Part shown: one piece after another, positions 23,337 to 35,694 of the stretch
How the letters are laid out: each line of letters opens with the position of its first letter
Numbering within the stretch: position 1 is the stretch's first letter
Source of the DNA: Nymphaea colorata
Taxonomy: Eukaryota > Streptophyta > Magnoliopsida > Nymphaeales > Nymphaeaceae
DNA: 64,000 bases
NCBI RefSeq assembly: GCF_008831285.2
Contig: NC_045150.1
Location: forward strand, 2,928,001-2,992,000
Direction of reading: 5' to 3'
The notes under the pieces: generated by a model
The model's database searches: none
What the model saw: the letters and a program-made list of their open reading frames with translations, nothing else
Told to the model about the DNA's origin: nothing
Position numbers and translations under genes: made by a program

Positions 23337-23703
23337 TGAAGGACCCCCAACCAATGGAGCAAAACGCCAAGCGAGGGTCTGGCATGAGTGGGGCTGACTA
23401 ACAGCATATGCTGACCAATTGACTAGTTGGACCAACTTGCCGCCAATATTTGACAGCATAAATCGGTTGACAACCAAGACTTGCCAGCCACAGCCAGTCG
23501 AAGTTTTAACTACTTAGACAGCAGGTTGATCTCAAAAAAGTTTAATATTTCTGTCACTCGAATTCAATATGCAAGAACGATCACATTTTAAGTTGAGTCA
23601 AAAGAACTTTTTGACTGCATGCTGAATATCTTTCTAAAACCGATCATTGCTCCGACAAGTAAGAGGCTGGAAAATTCAAAGTCAGGTCAGTCAAAAATCC
23701 AAC

Positions 23704-23705
<2 letters not shown>

Positions 23706-23750
<45 letters not shown>

Positions 23751-23755
23751 ATATA
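23706..23755. repeat. (TA)n microsatellite
   Basis: About 25 TA units with one interruption (TTTAT). Confidence 0.95.
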
Positions 23756-23759
23756 AAAC

Positions 23760-24120
23760 CAAACACTTAAGTCAAGAATAAAAATCTGACCCTTTGATTT
23801 TGGTTTTTAAAATGTTTTTTTATATTTTAACCTTATTGATATGATCTTGGAAATAGGTTGATGCAAAACATATACTATGTTGATCATTTGTTTGATTTTA
23901 ACGATGTTTTTATAATAAAAAAATAAACAGCTCCAATTCCATGATAATATATTTTTAGTTAAAACGACTTAAATCAAGGCATGTTTTATATCAAAATAAA
24001 CTTTATAAACGTATTAAGGTGATTATATTTCATTTAAAATAATTTTTTAACAAAAAATCAAAAGGTATGGTTTCTATCCCTACCAAAGTGTCTAGTTTTT
24101 ACTAATCTCTCTTTCTCTTT

Positions 24121-24177
<57 letters not shown>

Positions 24178-26170
24178 AAATAAAAGGGAGAAATTAAAAT
24201 CGAATTTTCTTCATAGAAAGATTCATGGCGAACAGTGAGGTGGAAACGCGTGGATTAATCAGATCAGGCTGAAAAAAAGACGATGTGGCTGGCGGTCAGC
24301 GTGGCTTGAGTTCTAAACAAAGTGAAAGAATCAGGAATCTCCATGTTTTTTACGTTAACATACCTATCTGATTGGGACCTGATCATGCTCACACCTACTG
24401 GAAAACTTGCCCTCACATGGCTGACTATATCATGATCAAAATTGCTTGTATCATAATCTTTGAAATTGGCAACTTTCTCGTAGTCCAATTGGTTTGAAAG
24501 GAATCCCATCCGGGAGACATTGGAGCACGTTGCTAGTGTAGAATGTTTTAGGAGTTGGGTGGAGCTCATGATTCCTGAGTAAATTGTCACAATGGTTGAG
24601 GTGGGGGTTGTATGCAGTTAATTCTCATTTTAAATCTTTTGGGCTTCAATTCTCTATTTGATAAAAAAGAAGCCACTGACATGCAAGTTGATGTATGGCA
24701 AGAACGTGATGCACTCAAAGCATGTCTTATACTTTAGGGAGAAAAAGAGTTAGGTGAAGCTTCATCTAGACGGTAAGATGAAATACTTTTTCTGCTCACC
24801 TCATTGGGTGAAGCCCATGGGCTGAACAAACACACAGAAATAAAACATTTTCACCAAAAGATAAAATGCAATAAAGGATGTATCATGTTCAAACATAGTC
24901 CGTATTTTTTGGGTCTGAAATAACCAAACTACCCTTTCACTTTTCCGGTGAGCAAGAAGTTAATAATTCTTAGAAAAAAGGTCAAAAGGCCTTCACTAAT
25001 TCTCATACCTTTGGAGTCCCGATTTGCATCAGTGTCGGTAATAAATGTGGTGAATTCTTCAAATAAGGTATACACCCCAATACCTTAAGTGTAGAGTGAT
25101 AGCACCCAGGAATGAAACTACATACATCTTTTCACGTTCCCTCTACCTAGGGGGTCCCTTTACTTTTAAAAATAACTAAAATACTTCATATTTGAATTCA
25201 ATATACCCTTAATGATATCCGATTTATCTTATGTTCATAGAATTCAGATTCATAGAAGAATGCAGCAAAGTCAAATAACATATTTGAGTCAAAATATATG
25301 AATATTAAATATAGGATAAGAGTCCGAATTCGAATACAAAACCACATAGATTTGAATATTCATTTCAAACCGCATCCTAACCTGAATCATATTGGATGTT
25401 TTCAAAATTGAATTCATCCGAATATGATCTATGTCGTTTCTTAAAACCATCTCTAATCTTATTTCTTAATCATATGTCAAATTTTTCTTTTTCCGATTGC
25501 TTAGAAGCAGCTTGATCTTATTCCTGATACGAATCCAATTCATTGACATCCTTAAAAATATCCCTTCTTTATTAAAATGAACAAAAAACTCATCGCATAT
25601 GACTCTGTGAGAAGATGCCTGCTGTGTGTTGGGCACCCAACTGGGGCCGACTGCATGTGGCAGTTGCCCACACAGTCCAACAAAATCTACATATTTACAT
25701 AGTGGTTCGCCCCAAATGAGTTTGCTAGTTGTTTTTATTTGGTGCCCCTTGATCATTTTTACGGCAGGATCAAATTTTTTTTGAATTAGTGCCCCTGTGC
25801 CTCATGTGAATCAAATCTTAGCTCCGCCCTTCCCCTGCCTGAAATTCAGTGGAAAGAGATGCTATTGACATCATGATCTATCTTACTCGAATTGATGTCA
25901 AATAACACAAAACCTTATAACCCATATAAATGATTCCAAATAAACATAGCAGGGGCCAAGCTAGGTGTAGGTACTGTATGGCAATTGCCCACACAAATAA
26001 AAAAAAGGGCTTATTTACACATTGATACATCAACATATTTTTTTTCTCGTTACACATTCGTGTCCTTTAAAAATTTAAATTTATAATTAATATCCCTTAA
26101 TGAGAATTTTCTGGCTCCGCCCTTGAGACAAAAAAAAAGAAAAAAGAAAAAAAAAGAAAAGAACTTAGTA
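23760..26170. other. AT-rich intergenic DNA with MITE debris
   Basis: No gene was recognised. A (TA)n tract is listed separately. Near 25620-25825 and 25945-26125 are two degenerate repeats containing GCAATTGCCCACAC and ending in TCCGCCCTT. Their closest relative in the window is at about 43315-43475, and they look like one old transposon family. Confidence 0.5.
24124..24177. repeat. (TA)n microsatellite
   Basis: About 25 TA units, perfect until the last few bases. Confidence 0.95.
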
Positions 26171-26177
26171 TTAAACC

Positions 26178-26994
26178 TAGGGGTGAAGAAGAGCTGAGTC
26201 GAGCTCGCATAGCTCCCTCAAGCCCGAAATCGACTCGACAGTACAACATCGAGCTCGAGTCGATAAACTCGTCTACTGTTATGCCCATGGAGATGGTTGC
26301 TGCCTCACCTTGGAATCTTGGAGATCTACCACCGCCACAACTATCGCCTTTTCTTTGTTCTGTTGAACCGAAAACCACCCCAGCCCCCAATCACCATCTT
26401 CACCACTGCCAACACCAACTACAGGCATTTTCCTGTTCACACAGTTCACTATCGCAAATGTGGATGCCATCGGACTCAGCCACTGCCGTTACTTGCTTCT
26501 CCCCCACCCAGAATCCACCTCCACACCCTGCAATTTCATGTGCTTGTCTGTAGACTTTCGAACAAGGTGAAACCTTGCTTGGGCAAAACCCCTGCCAAGC
26601 AAGGGTTTTCGAAACAAGCGAGGTTTCAGAAGCCCTCGCCCACCAGCAAGGAACACTGGCATTCAATGTTCTAGCCTACAATTGGCGGAGTCGGTGGGGG
26701 TTCACGAGAACAAAGGAGAAAGCGAGTGAGGAGAGAGAAAAAGAATGGGAAAATGAAGCATCGATAGAAGAACCAAAGAAGAATATCCGTTACACGAGCT
26801 AACGAACCCAATTGGGTTAAGCAAGCTTCGTCAAACAAACTCGAACTCAACTCAATAAAATAAACCAATAAAATAAACCAGCTGAATGATCAACTTGAGC
26901 TCGGATGGTTGAGTAGAAAAGCTGGCTAGAACTCGAGTTGGAGCAGAACTTTAATGAGCCGAGTTCGAGTTGCTTGAATTGTTATTCACCCTTA
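26178..26994. mobile_element. hAT-like element with GC-rich internal insert
   Basis: Left end TAGGGGTGAAGAAGAGCTGA and right end GTTATTCACCCTTA are imperfect inverted repeats. Both sub-terminal parts are rich in GAGTCGAGCTCG-type motifs. The ends and motifs match the hAT MITE at 40259-40758. About 500 bp in the middle (about 26281-26780) is unrelated, GC-rich and has overlapping open frames on both strands. No 8-bp target duplication is visible. I infer a non-autonomous hAT element carrying foreign, possibly genic, DNA. Confidence 0.6.
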
Positions 26995-27125
26995 GAATCA
27001 AAGAAGAACACCCACTACTCAAGCTAAACTAACCAAGTTGGGTTATACAAGCTTCATTAAATGAACTTGAACTCGACCCAATAAAAATTAGCGAGTGAAA
27101 CGGTAAACTCGAGCTCCGCTCAAAG
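26995..27125. repeat. Partial duplicate of the right part of the hAT-like element
   Basis: This repeats, with divergence, the segment at about 26766-26880 (AAGAAGAACA..., CCAAGTTGGGTTATACAAGC, GAACTTGAACTCGACCCAAT). It is a tandem partial duplication next to the element. Confidence 0.6.
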
Positions 27126-27739
27126 TGATGCATTACGTTCTGTTTGGTTGGAGGGGAAGTGAAGGAAAAGGAAGGATCTAAAAGAACATGAAAAGAAAGG
27201 AAAGAAAAGAGAGAGGAATGGAATGGGGAGGAAAAAGAAAGGAAAAGAATGTGAATGAATGAATTAATTATAAAGATTGTTTGGATAGGAAGGAAAGGAA
27301 AAAAAAAGAAAAGGAATTGTTAAAATCATGTTTGTTAAGACTACATAAAGGAAAGGAAATGATAACATTTTATTTTTTACAATAATACCCCTAACACTCA
27401 AAGTATTTATTATCCCAATAAAAATATTTTTATTTGAATACATGACCCATTTTATTTAAAAAGGATCTACAAATACAATCAACATTTCAATCTATAATAG
27501 TAAATCAAATGAAAATTTAAAGCAGTCAAATAAATTGTTGCTACATATAATAATTTTCTAATGACAAAAAATCAAATTTAAAAATGGAAAAATGACCTTC
27601 ATGGCTTAGCTAACTCGAGCTCTACTAAGCATCCTAAGACACTCTTTCGCTTAGAAAAAGGACAAGCAAACAAATGTTTCCAATTGCTGGAATGTCTTAT
27701 TTAGAATATTTATTTGAATGTTTGGGCTCAAGTACAACA

Positions 27740-28560
27740 TTACATTTTTTTAATTGCATTGGCAACTCTCTCAAAAGCATCTTTTATTATTCCAAGCTCT
27801 TTTAAATCACTGTCATTTACACTTGTTCTCCTTTTATGCTTTTGCAATGAACCTGTATTTGCCTCAAGTTGAGCGTCATACTCTTCTCCTAAATTGACAA
27901 ATGGTTCTAATTACTGCTTGATTTTGAGAACCAATTTCATCAATGAGTTGGATTGTATCACCAGCACTCTCATACACTGAAGTCATTTGGCTATGCTTTT
28001 CTTTGACAGTCATCGATCCTTCCCATGTGTTCTATCATTGCCAAATAAATTTACTAACTTCTCATAACTCAAAATAGGAATTGTCATCTATTTTTTTGCC
28101 ATTGGATTTGCCTATGTAAAGAAACACAAAAAAGTAAACAAAAATTAAGAAACTCATATTTAACATTAAAAAGATTAATTATCAAACCAATAAGTAATTG
28201 AATGTTCAAAAAATAAAATTAAGTACCTCTATTAGTGTCTTCCATACTTCAGGTTCAGCTGTCCACATATTAGTCCTTGAATCAATCCTAAATCCACTCA
28301 AACCACTTTTAAATATGTCATAGCAGCTACTAAAGTTAGACTTCAATGTTTTCATTTGAGTTTTTAAGTAATCTTTGATGAGCACATTACCCAGCTTATC
28401 ATTAAGCTCTCTCACAACGTTACCATACACAATTGTAGTAAAAGTACTACTCACTCAATTACCTATTATTTGTTGAGGCAATAGTACATCAATGAGTACT
28501 TCATCCATAGATTGACTTTGTTATATTTTATTAGCTTTCTGCCATCTATAGATGTTTGAT
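27740..28560 (-). pseudogene. PIF/Harbinger ORF1 remnant (Myb/SANT-like DNA-binding protein)
   Basis: The best preserved block (28206-28454) reads as a plant Myb/SANT-like domain. It contains LKTQMKTLKSNFSSCYDIFK, then SGLSGFRID, then NMWTAEPEVWKTLIE, a signature of Harbinger-associated ORF1 proteins. Upstream sequence to about 28560 continues the domain across a stop. Downstream (about 27740-28090) a second exon is recognisable only in pieces (VKEKHSQMTSVYESAGDTI, DAFERVANAIK). In this family the protein binds the element ends and helps bring in the transposase. Several stops and frameshifts make it non-functional. Confidence 0.7.
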
Positions 28561-28748
28561 TCTTTTTCATTGTTATTAGCTAAATGCAGAGAAAAAACAA
28601 GTTTAGAAAAAATGTACATGATAAAAAAATCTATATGTAATAATAAAAGATCAAGAAATTAAACCAAAATAATATCTACAATGACACATAACATAAAAAA
28701 AAAAAATTGAACATGTGTTATATACATAATTATTCAATTTATTGAAGT

Positions 28749-30026
28749 TTAAAGCTGATAGTTTTGCCACATAGTCGAAGAGATGCTCAGCCATGTAAAT
28801 TCTCCAACTTTATACTCTTCATCAATATCAACTTGAGCAAAATAATTTTCACTAGATTGATTCATAAGTTCTTCATCAACATCTTCAATAATGCTAGCAT
28901 CTAGATTAACACCAATGAGAAAGTTGTGCAGTGTACAACATGCTAAGAGATCACCGACTGTGCATTGCATGAATGGCTCTGTCGAACTAGTTATAATTAG
29001 AATTTTTTTTTGCAAGACACCAAACGATCTTTCAACGACATTGCAAAAAGAATCATGTTGAAGATTAAACAACTCTTTTGCATCTTGTGGCTTCGCTTAG
29101 ATTATTCTTTCAAGTAATATCTCACACCTTTAAAGGGTGTGATAAGTCTACCCTTTAATGGAAAACTAGCATCGACAAGATAATATTTACCTAAAACAAT
29201 GAATATAGTCACATTATTAAATTCATATTTCATAAAATTATTAAATTATATATGTTTTTAACTACAATTACCTTCAAGAATTTTTAATTTGTCTTTTCTT
29301 GTCAATGCATCTTTTATAATTCTTGAATCAAAAGCAGTTCCTTCCTAGCTGGCTAATCAATAGGTAAATTTCATATCAAAAGAACATGCTGCCAACAGAT
29401 TAGTCTTTTCTACCATGGTATCTGGGTGCAACATCTAAAGACACTTTAACATGAACATGTGTTCCATCAATTGCACCAATAAAATTAAGAAATACAAGTA
29501 AGTGTTAATACAATATTGATGAATTTATATAATATAAAACTAAATTAATTGTTGTATTGCCTAAAAGTATGGATAAAATATATTATTATATAAGATTTCA
29601 TTTGGCACAATTGATCCGTCAGATTGTTAAATGAATTTGTCTTCTAATAGAATAATTGAACTTAGTACCTTATGAAAATATCAAGAAATTGTCTCTACTG
29701 AACGATAAAACCAAAACTGAGATCGGTTTTTATGTGTGAGATAACATCATGATGAAGAAAGCGACTTATTTATCTACTTTACAATGTCTTGTACAATGTA
29801 ATCCAGCATCATGTTGAAGAATATCACATAACTCGTTGAAAGCTAGCATTCCCATGCGCGTTATATTACAACATTGTAGATCATCATCTAGCTTATATAT
29901 AATTTGATACTCTATTTTTTTGTCTTTCTTCATAAGATAGTCCAATTGACTGATGCACAAGTTGTTGAAGGTGTTGTCTTCGACATATGAAATAATAAAA
30001 AATATAACATAAAAACAAAAAGGCAA
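28749..30026 (-). pseudogene. PIF/Harbinger transposase remnant (DDE_4 superfamily)
   Basis: Read from right to left, the helix-turn-helix-like N-terminus (ITRMGMLAFNELCDILQHD) lies at about 29766-30026. The first catalytic block IGAIDGTHVHVKV lies near 29450, followed by RYHGRK. A block AFDSRIIKDALTRKDKLK lies near 29300, KYYLVDASFPLKGRLITPF near 29150, and the C-terminal block NVVERSFGVLQKK with ACCTLHNFLI at 28749-29072. These are the characteristic ordered motifs of plant Harbinger transposases, a nuclear cut-and-paste enzyme. Frameshifts and stops separate every block. At least one intron-like AT-rich gap is present. Confidence 0.82.
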
Positions 30027-30109
30027 CTTGTTGTCATTTTCTCATCTGTGTCCTAGACAAATCTACTTTATTGTAATGTTTCATGTCTTTCGATATGTCA
30101 CACATCCAA

Positions 30110-30700
30110 AAGTCAAAATTTCAGCCAATGCATTCTTACCATCAAAGATATAATATAAAACATTAAATTGAGCAAAAAAACGCTAAAGCAATTTTCCAAT
30201 AAAAACCAAATGTTACCAATGCATAACAAAAAAACAAAATTATTATTTACCCACCCACACATACCCCCCCACCTAGGACCTTGAGTACCCTTTGGCATGC
30301 CACATTGATGAGTTTCTCTTGTTGCTTGATGTGGACCATCTTGCTTCAGAGATTTATGGCATTGAAGATGACTTTCTTGCATGATTTGGGATAGTGGCAT
30401 TGGGGGTTGATAAGTCAGTCAAACTAAGGAAGGCTAGGAGGAGGCAGCACACCACTTGTTTTCCTCCATTTAGACGGTCAACCAGAATACACAATCCGCA
30501 CATCATTTTTGAATGTTGAGTGCTCTCATGGGCCTTTTCCATAGGTGGCCTCCTAGAGGGTCGTTTGGTTTAATATGAGTCATGTATGGTCTAGTGACTC
30601 GTCCCTTGGTATTTCTTGTAGGTCTTGTTGGTGTTTTTGTATGTTTTGCATAGATAGTGCTGCAGCTTGGGTTTGGATATTCTCGAGGTTGCTTTGGCCA
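30110..30700. other. Unassigned stretch between Harbinger and copia-3
   Basis: No recognisable gene. It is more GC-balanced than its neighbours and could be relict genic or transposon sequence. The CGTTTGGTTT at about 30567 looks like a transposon end but has no partner. Confidence 0.35.
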
Positions 30701-31030
30701 TGTTAAGAACTAATGCATAACCCATTATGCAAGATGTTGTTGAGGAAAGGAGATTTATGCACGTCTCTTTGATTGTTATATTTTTATAATGACGTGCCTC
30801 TTTTCTTGTTTTACTTTATGTTGGCAGTAATTTTTGGACATTTGTGATCTCCTACAAATATGTTAGTTCTCTCTTATTGTGTAGAGAGGGTCATTTTTTT
30901 ACCGTGTAACTGGTTGGAGAGCTTATGAAATAAAAAGCCTTTATGCTGTATTTGTTGTGGATGCAGGCCACTGATTTAGCGAAACCACATTAATTTGCAT
31001 GCTCCATTTTTCTTCTCTTTTATTTCAACA
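30701..31030 (+). repeat. 5' LTR of copia-3
   Basis: 330 bp inferred from the TG start, the CA end and the abutting primer site. There is no 3' partner in the window to confirm the left border. Confidence 0.65.
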
Positions 31031-31042
31031 TGGTATCAGAGA
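31031..31042 (+). promoter_or_regulatory. Primer-binding site of copia-3
   Basis: TGGTATCAGAGA directly follows the LTR terminus AACA. It matches the initiator-Met primer site used by most plant copia elements. Confidence 0.85.
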
Positions 31043-32420
31043 GTTTTCAATCAACTGCATGAGAGTTTCTGCTGAAGTTGCTGATCAAGTGTGTGCCATT
31101 TTCTGGGTTTTCTTGCCATCATTCAAGGTACATCCTCCTTATTCTCATCATCTTGAGTATCATGGCTGAACCTGTTAACAATCGAGTCATTGAGAAGATT
31201 GTTGTTCAAGAGCAACCTAATCCTGTTATTAAAATTACATTTGTGCTTCTCAATGGGACAAATTACCTTGCATGGTCAAAATCAGCAATATTATTTTTGA
31301 GTGGAAAGTCAAAACTTGCATATGTTATTAGTGACCTCTCCAAACCTGACAAGAATAGTTCATTCTACAAGTTGTGGAAGATGACCAATCACATAGTCAT
31401 GTCTTGGTTGATGAATTCTATGGAACCTAGAATTCAATAAGGTTTTTTTTGCTGAAAATGCTGCACAAATTTGGAAAAAGGATAAAGAGTTGTATAGTGA
31501 GAAAAATAATATTGTTCGGATGTTCCACTTGTCAAAAAAAAAATTACAGTACAAAGAAGGATAAAAAAACCAGTTTCAGTGAACATCTTGGTGACCTACA
31601 AGATTGTGGGATGAGTTAGACTACCTAGTTAATATATCTGAAAGTCTGCAAACTAAAGACCGTTTATGAGAGCAACAAAAAATCTTTCAATTGCTTAACA
31701 GTCTTGGTACAAAATATGAACCAACATGGCAATTAATTTTTATGCATACAGAACTGCCCTCATTAGCGACTATTTATTCATTATTAATGAATTATGAATC
31801 AAGGAAGCAGGTCATGATTCCCTAGTTCCCAAAGGGAGAAAGAATCTGATGAAAAAGTGGCATTTGTGGCTGTTGAGAGGCAAAATGAGTTCAACTAATG
31901 GAAAGGGAAAAATAAGAGAGTATGCATTTACTACAAAAAGGATGGACACTACCACGAGAGATGTTGGGATTTGTATGGGAGACCGGAATCTAAGAGATCA
32001 CCGTTTGAAAAATCCAAATAAGCCTTGTCCTCGGTGAAAGTGGCAGCTACCAAATCTAAAGAGACAAATGATGCTTCAGCAATCTTAGAAAATATTTCAA
32101 AATCACTAAAGCATATTTCAGTCAAGCAAGAAGCCATGACTGCATCAACAATCAACTCCACTCTTTGTAACTCCAAAGGTATGTCTTCTAACACTTGGGT
32201 GGTGGACTCTAGGGTGAGTGAATAGATGACCACAAATCGGCATCTACTTAGGAACTATTCCACTAGCAAATGGGTTATCTATGCATGTGAGTGGTATTGG
32301 TGAAATATCATTTTTAAATCAGCCTATTAGCTTCAAAATTCTGCACATGCCAGGATTGAATTCTAATCTGTTATCTATATCGAAACTTACAATAGAACTT
32401 AATTGTTTTGTTACTTCCTC

Positions 32421-32488
32421 TCCAACTGATGTGGCTATTCAGGACATTGCAATTCTCCAACTGATGTGGCTATTCAGGACATTGCAAT
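32421..32488 (+). repeat. 35-bp tandem duplication in copia-3
   Basis: TCCAACTGATGTGGCTATTC and the following bases are repeated with a period of 35 bp. The period is not a multiple of 3, so the frame shifts. Confidence 0.92.
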
Positions 32489-34853
32489 GAGGAAGATGAT
32501 TGGTAAGGGGGAATTAAGCGCGACATTTATTGGCTGGACAACACAAGTAGTGCACTGATCACAAGTTCTAAATGTAATGGAGAGTTATGGCACCGATGCC
32601 TTGGTCATGTGTCAAGTCAAACCATAAAAATTCTAATGCCTAAGTTAATCTTTAATTTGCAGTTGTGTGACATTTGCAAATTTGACAAAATGTCTAGATT
32701 ACAGTTTGGTACTATAGAATATAATTTTAATACTTTGTTTGAGTTAATGCATTCTGATGTTTGGGTCCCTGTGTCTGTTAATTCTTATAGTGGATATCGC
32801 TACTATGTGATGTTCATTGATGATTTCTCTAAAATAATATGGTTTTACCTGCTGAAATCTAAGAATCAAGTTTTTTTCAAGTTTTATAAGTTTTTCAAGG
32901 TGATTGAAACTCAGTATAATGCTCGCATGAAGATCTTGAGATCAGACAATGGAACTAAATACAAAAATCAAGAATTTGATTAATTTGAGAAATTACATGG
33001 CATTACTCACCAGCTTACATGTGTGGATACTCCCCAACAAAACTGGCTGAGAGAAAAATAGACATCTGTTAAAAGCTATTCGCTCATTATTGTTCCAAAT
33101 GTCAGTACCAAAAAGGTTTTGGAGTGATGCAGTTATGACCACATGTTATATTATAAACTGGCTTCCATCAAGACATTTGAATAATAAATTTCCAATGGAA
33201 ATCCTTGCGAACAGACCTATCGAAATTGCACACTTAAGAACATTTGGGTGTAGTTTTTGTCAAATGCAAAGGATCCGACAAGCTAAGTCAAAGAGCCAAG
33301 CGGTATGTTTTCTTGCGTTATTCTTCATCAATAAAAAGATATCAATGCCTTGACTTAGAAACTAACCAAGTGTTGATCTCACGAAATATTTGTTTTGATG
33401 AGCAGGAACCATTCTTCCAGGGAATTGAGTGAGAGGGGGAGTCATTAAATAATAATGTTACACCTACAATGGAGGACAACAAGGAGTTTGACATGTTTAT
33501 TGCTTCACCTCAACCACAAGTTGACCTTAACGATGTGACTGATGAAGGTAATGCTGATGATGATGTTTTTAACAAGGGTAAAGTTATCCAGAATTCAATT
33601 ATAAAAACTACAGTGGGACGATCTCAAAGGGGCACATACCCTCCAAGGTATTCGCAAGACTATGTTATTTATTCTACTCAAGCATTTTTAATTAATTGTT
33701 ATCTATGCCATCATCAGGTGTCATCCTAGCATGTTGCATACTTGAGCAATATATCTAAAGTTATTGATTCAAATTCCTATCAATAAGATATGAAGAACTG
33801 TGTTTGGGTAGAAGCTATTAATGAAGAGGTAAATGCTCTTCACAAAAATAACACTTGGGAACTGGTTCAAGTGCCAAATGATAAGAATGTGATAGGATGT
33901 AGATGGATTTTTAAAACTAAGTAACATAGTGAGGGTACTATTGAGCGACACAAAGCTTGGGTTGTAGCAAAAGGCTATATGCAAACTCATGGGTTGGACT
34001 ATGATGAAACATTCGCTCCCATTGTTAAAATGGACGCTGTTAAAATTATTTTATCCATTGCTTGCAATCTTAATTGGCAGTTGTGTCAGTTACACGTGAA
34101 AAGTGCATTTCTACAAGGTGATTTGAGCAAGGAAGTTTATATGCAATTACCTCCAAGGCACCTACAAGAAGGAAAACCAAGGAAAACCAAACTTACTGTA
34201 TAAATTCAAAATTTCTATGTATGGTCTTAAACAATCTCCCCGTGCATGGCATCAAAAACTGAGCACTGCTTTAGAAGATAGAGGATTCAAACGTAGTCTT
34301 GCAGACAACTCAGTATTTATCAAAAGGGCTGAAGAGAAAATAATGATAATTCTTATTTATGTGGATGATATTATTGTAACAATAAATGATCATGACAAGA
34401 TTTGAACCACCAAACAATTTCTTCACACAACTTTGGAGATAAAAGATTTGGGAAAGTTGAGATATTTTATTGGGATAGAAATATCCAAATCAAAGAATGG
34501 CATTTTCATGTCTCAAAAAAATATACCCTTGATCTTCTCAAGGAGACAGAAAAACTTGGAGCTAAGCCTACCATGACACCCATTGAACCCTACATAAAAT
34601 TGGATATAGAATAGCGTGAAGCTCTAGAAGATGTTTCTAGATATCAACGATTGGTTGGAAGACTGATTTATCTTATGGTAACACGACCTGATGTTTAGTT
34701 TGATGTTAGTCGAGTCAGTCAATTTATGCATTCCCCTAAGTATATACATATGAAAGCTATTGATAGAATTCTAAGATATTTGAAAGGTTCTCCAGGTCAA
34801 GGAGTATGGAACAAGGCAACTGAAAACATTGACATTAAAGAATTCACAGATGC

Positions 34854-34986
34854 TGATTGGGCTGACAGCACAGATAGAAAATCCACATCAGGATATTGTG
34901 TTTTTGTTGGAGGAAATTTAGTGACATCTGATTGGGCTGACAGCAGAAATAGAAAATCCACATGTTGGAGGAAATTTAGTCACATG
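34854..34986 (+). repeat. Imperfect tandem duplication in copia-3 RNase H
   Basis: The segment TGATTGGGCTGACAGCA through GGAGGAAATTTAGT(G/C)ACAT occurs twice. The second copy lacks about 15 bp in the middle. Confidence 0.8.
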
Positions 34987-35339
34987 AAAAATTTAAAAAC
35001 AACATACAATGTCTCAATCTAGTGCAGAAGCAGAGTATAGAGCGATGGCTACTGCAGCGAGTGAATTTGTTTGGGTTAAGTCTCTCTTTCATGGAATGAG
35101 ATTCAAAGTTGAGAAACCAGTTCCTATGCATTGTGACAATCAAACTGCAATACACATTGCAGCTAATTCAGTCTTACATGAGCGCACTAAATGCCTAGGA
35201 ATAGACTGTCATTTTATGCGTGAAAAAGTTCAACAAAAGGTTAACACAACTCCACATACTAGAAGCAATGATCAGCTTGCTGATAGATTAACTAAAGGCT
35301 TGGATATGAAAAGGGCAATTGATGCTTCATGTGAACCAC

Positions 35340-35690
35340 CAGCAGCCTCGAGTGCTTCATCTGAAGAGGAGAATGTTGTGTCACGATATATGCATCTGAT
35401 GTCGACAACACATGGCTAACCACATCAATGCATTGCAGGATGCCGTGGATAGAACAAGTTATAGCTAATCCTTCTCTATCAACACTTTGACTCCATTGAC
35501 TCTTGATCTTGATCATCGCTGTGGGTGTTCTTGCCATCGGTATTCACCATCGATAGGTCCATGGCCTATCCACCGATGAGTTACTTTGTTTTAATGTTGG
35601 CATTTGTAACAAATTTATATTGTTATTGTTCAATGAAAGTACTCGAAAACTTATGACCTATTATAGACCCCTTAAAAAACAGTTTGCAAG
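35340..35690. other. Unassigned junction DNA after copia-3
   Basis: The frame of RNase H continues as a Ser/Ala-rich peptide that is not copia-like. The rest has no recognisable gene. This may be the sequence that replaced the copia-3 3' end. Confidence 0.35.
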
Positions 35691-35694
35691 TCAT

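Larger units (their letters stand above)
27136..30050 (-). mobile_element. Decayed PIF/Harbinger DNA transposon
   Basis: It contains a Myb/SANT-like ORF1 remnant and a DDE_4-type transposase remnant, both on the - strand, the usual two-gene layout of plant PIF/Harbinger elements. The left border is TTA (27133-27135), a typical 3-bp target, followed by CGTTCTGTTTGG. The next 200 bp of purine-rich sequence, with AATTATAAAGATTGTTTGGATA, closely resembles one end of the MITE at 58156-58518. I could not find the opposite terminus, so the right limit is approximate. Confidence 0.75.
30701..35330 (+). mobile_element. Ty1/copia retrotransposon (copia-3), 3' end lost
   Basis: A 5' LTR-like block starting TGTTAAGAAC and ending TTTCAACA is followed at once by TGGTATCAGAGA, the Met primer site. 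Domain order gag, protease, integrase, reverse transcriptase, RNase H confirms copia. RNase H similarity ends abruptly near 35325, and no polypurine tract or second LTR follows, so the 3' end was deleted or replaced. Many stops make this the most decayed of the four copia copies. Confidence 0.85.
31161..35330 (+). pseudogene. copia-3 gag-pol remnant
   Basis: Gag begins at the ATG at 31161 and shows LNGTNYLAWSKS. A damaged zinc knuckle lies near 31930-31980. The protease site near 32195-32215 reads WVVDSRVS, so DSGAS is altered, and a stop follows. Integrase spans about 32585-33060 (LWHRCLGH, HSDVWVPV, LRSDNGTKY), with the QQNG block damaged. Reverse transcriptase spans about 33790-34400 with an intact YVDD box (34358-34369). 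RNase H spans about 34840-35325. At least a dozen stops or frameshifts are visible. It also carries a 35-bp tandem duplication near the protease and a partial duplication in RNase H. Confidence 0.88.

Noticed and set aside
24264-24590. Minus-strand ORF of 108 codons
   Set aside because: Composition is protein-like, but I recognise no family, domain, promoter or splice partner. It needs a database search; not supported as a gene here.
26297-26674. Overlapping ORFs on both strands in the GC-rich core of the hAT-like element
   Set aside because: Open frames on both strands in GC-rich DNA inside a transposon; no domain and no matching frame. Kept only as a possible captured fragment.
30567-30590. 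CGTTTGGTTT as the missing Harbinger right end
   Set aside because: It is in the wrong orientation for a terminal inverted repeat and has no TTA next to it.
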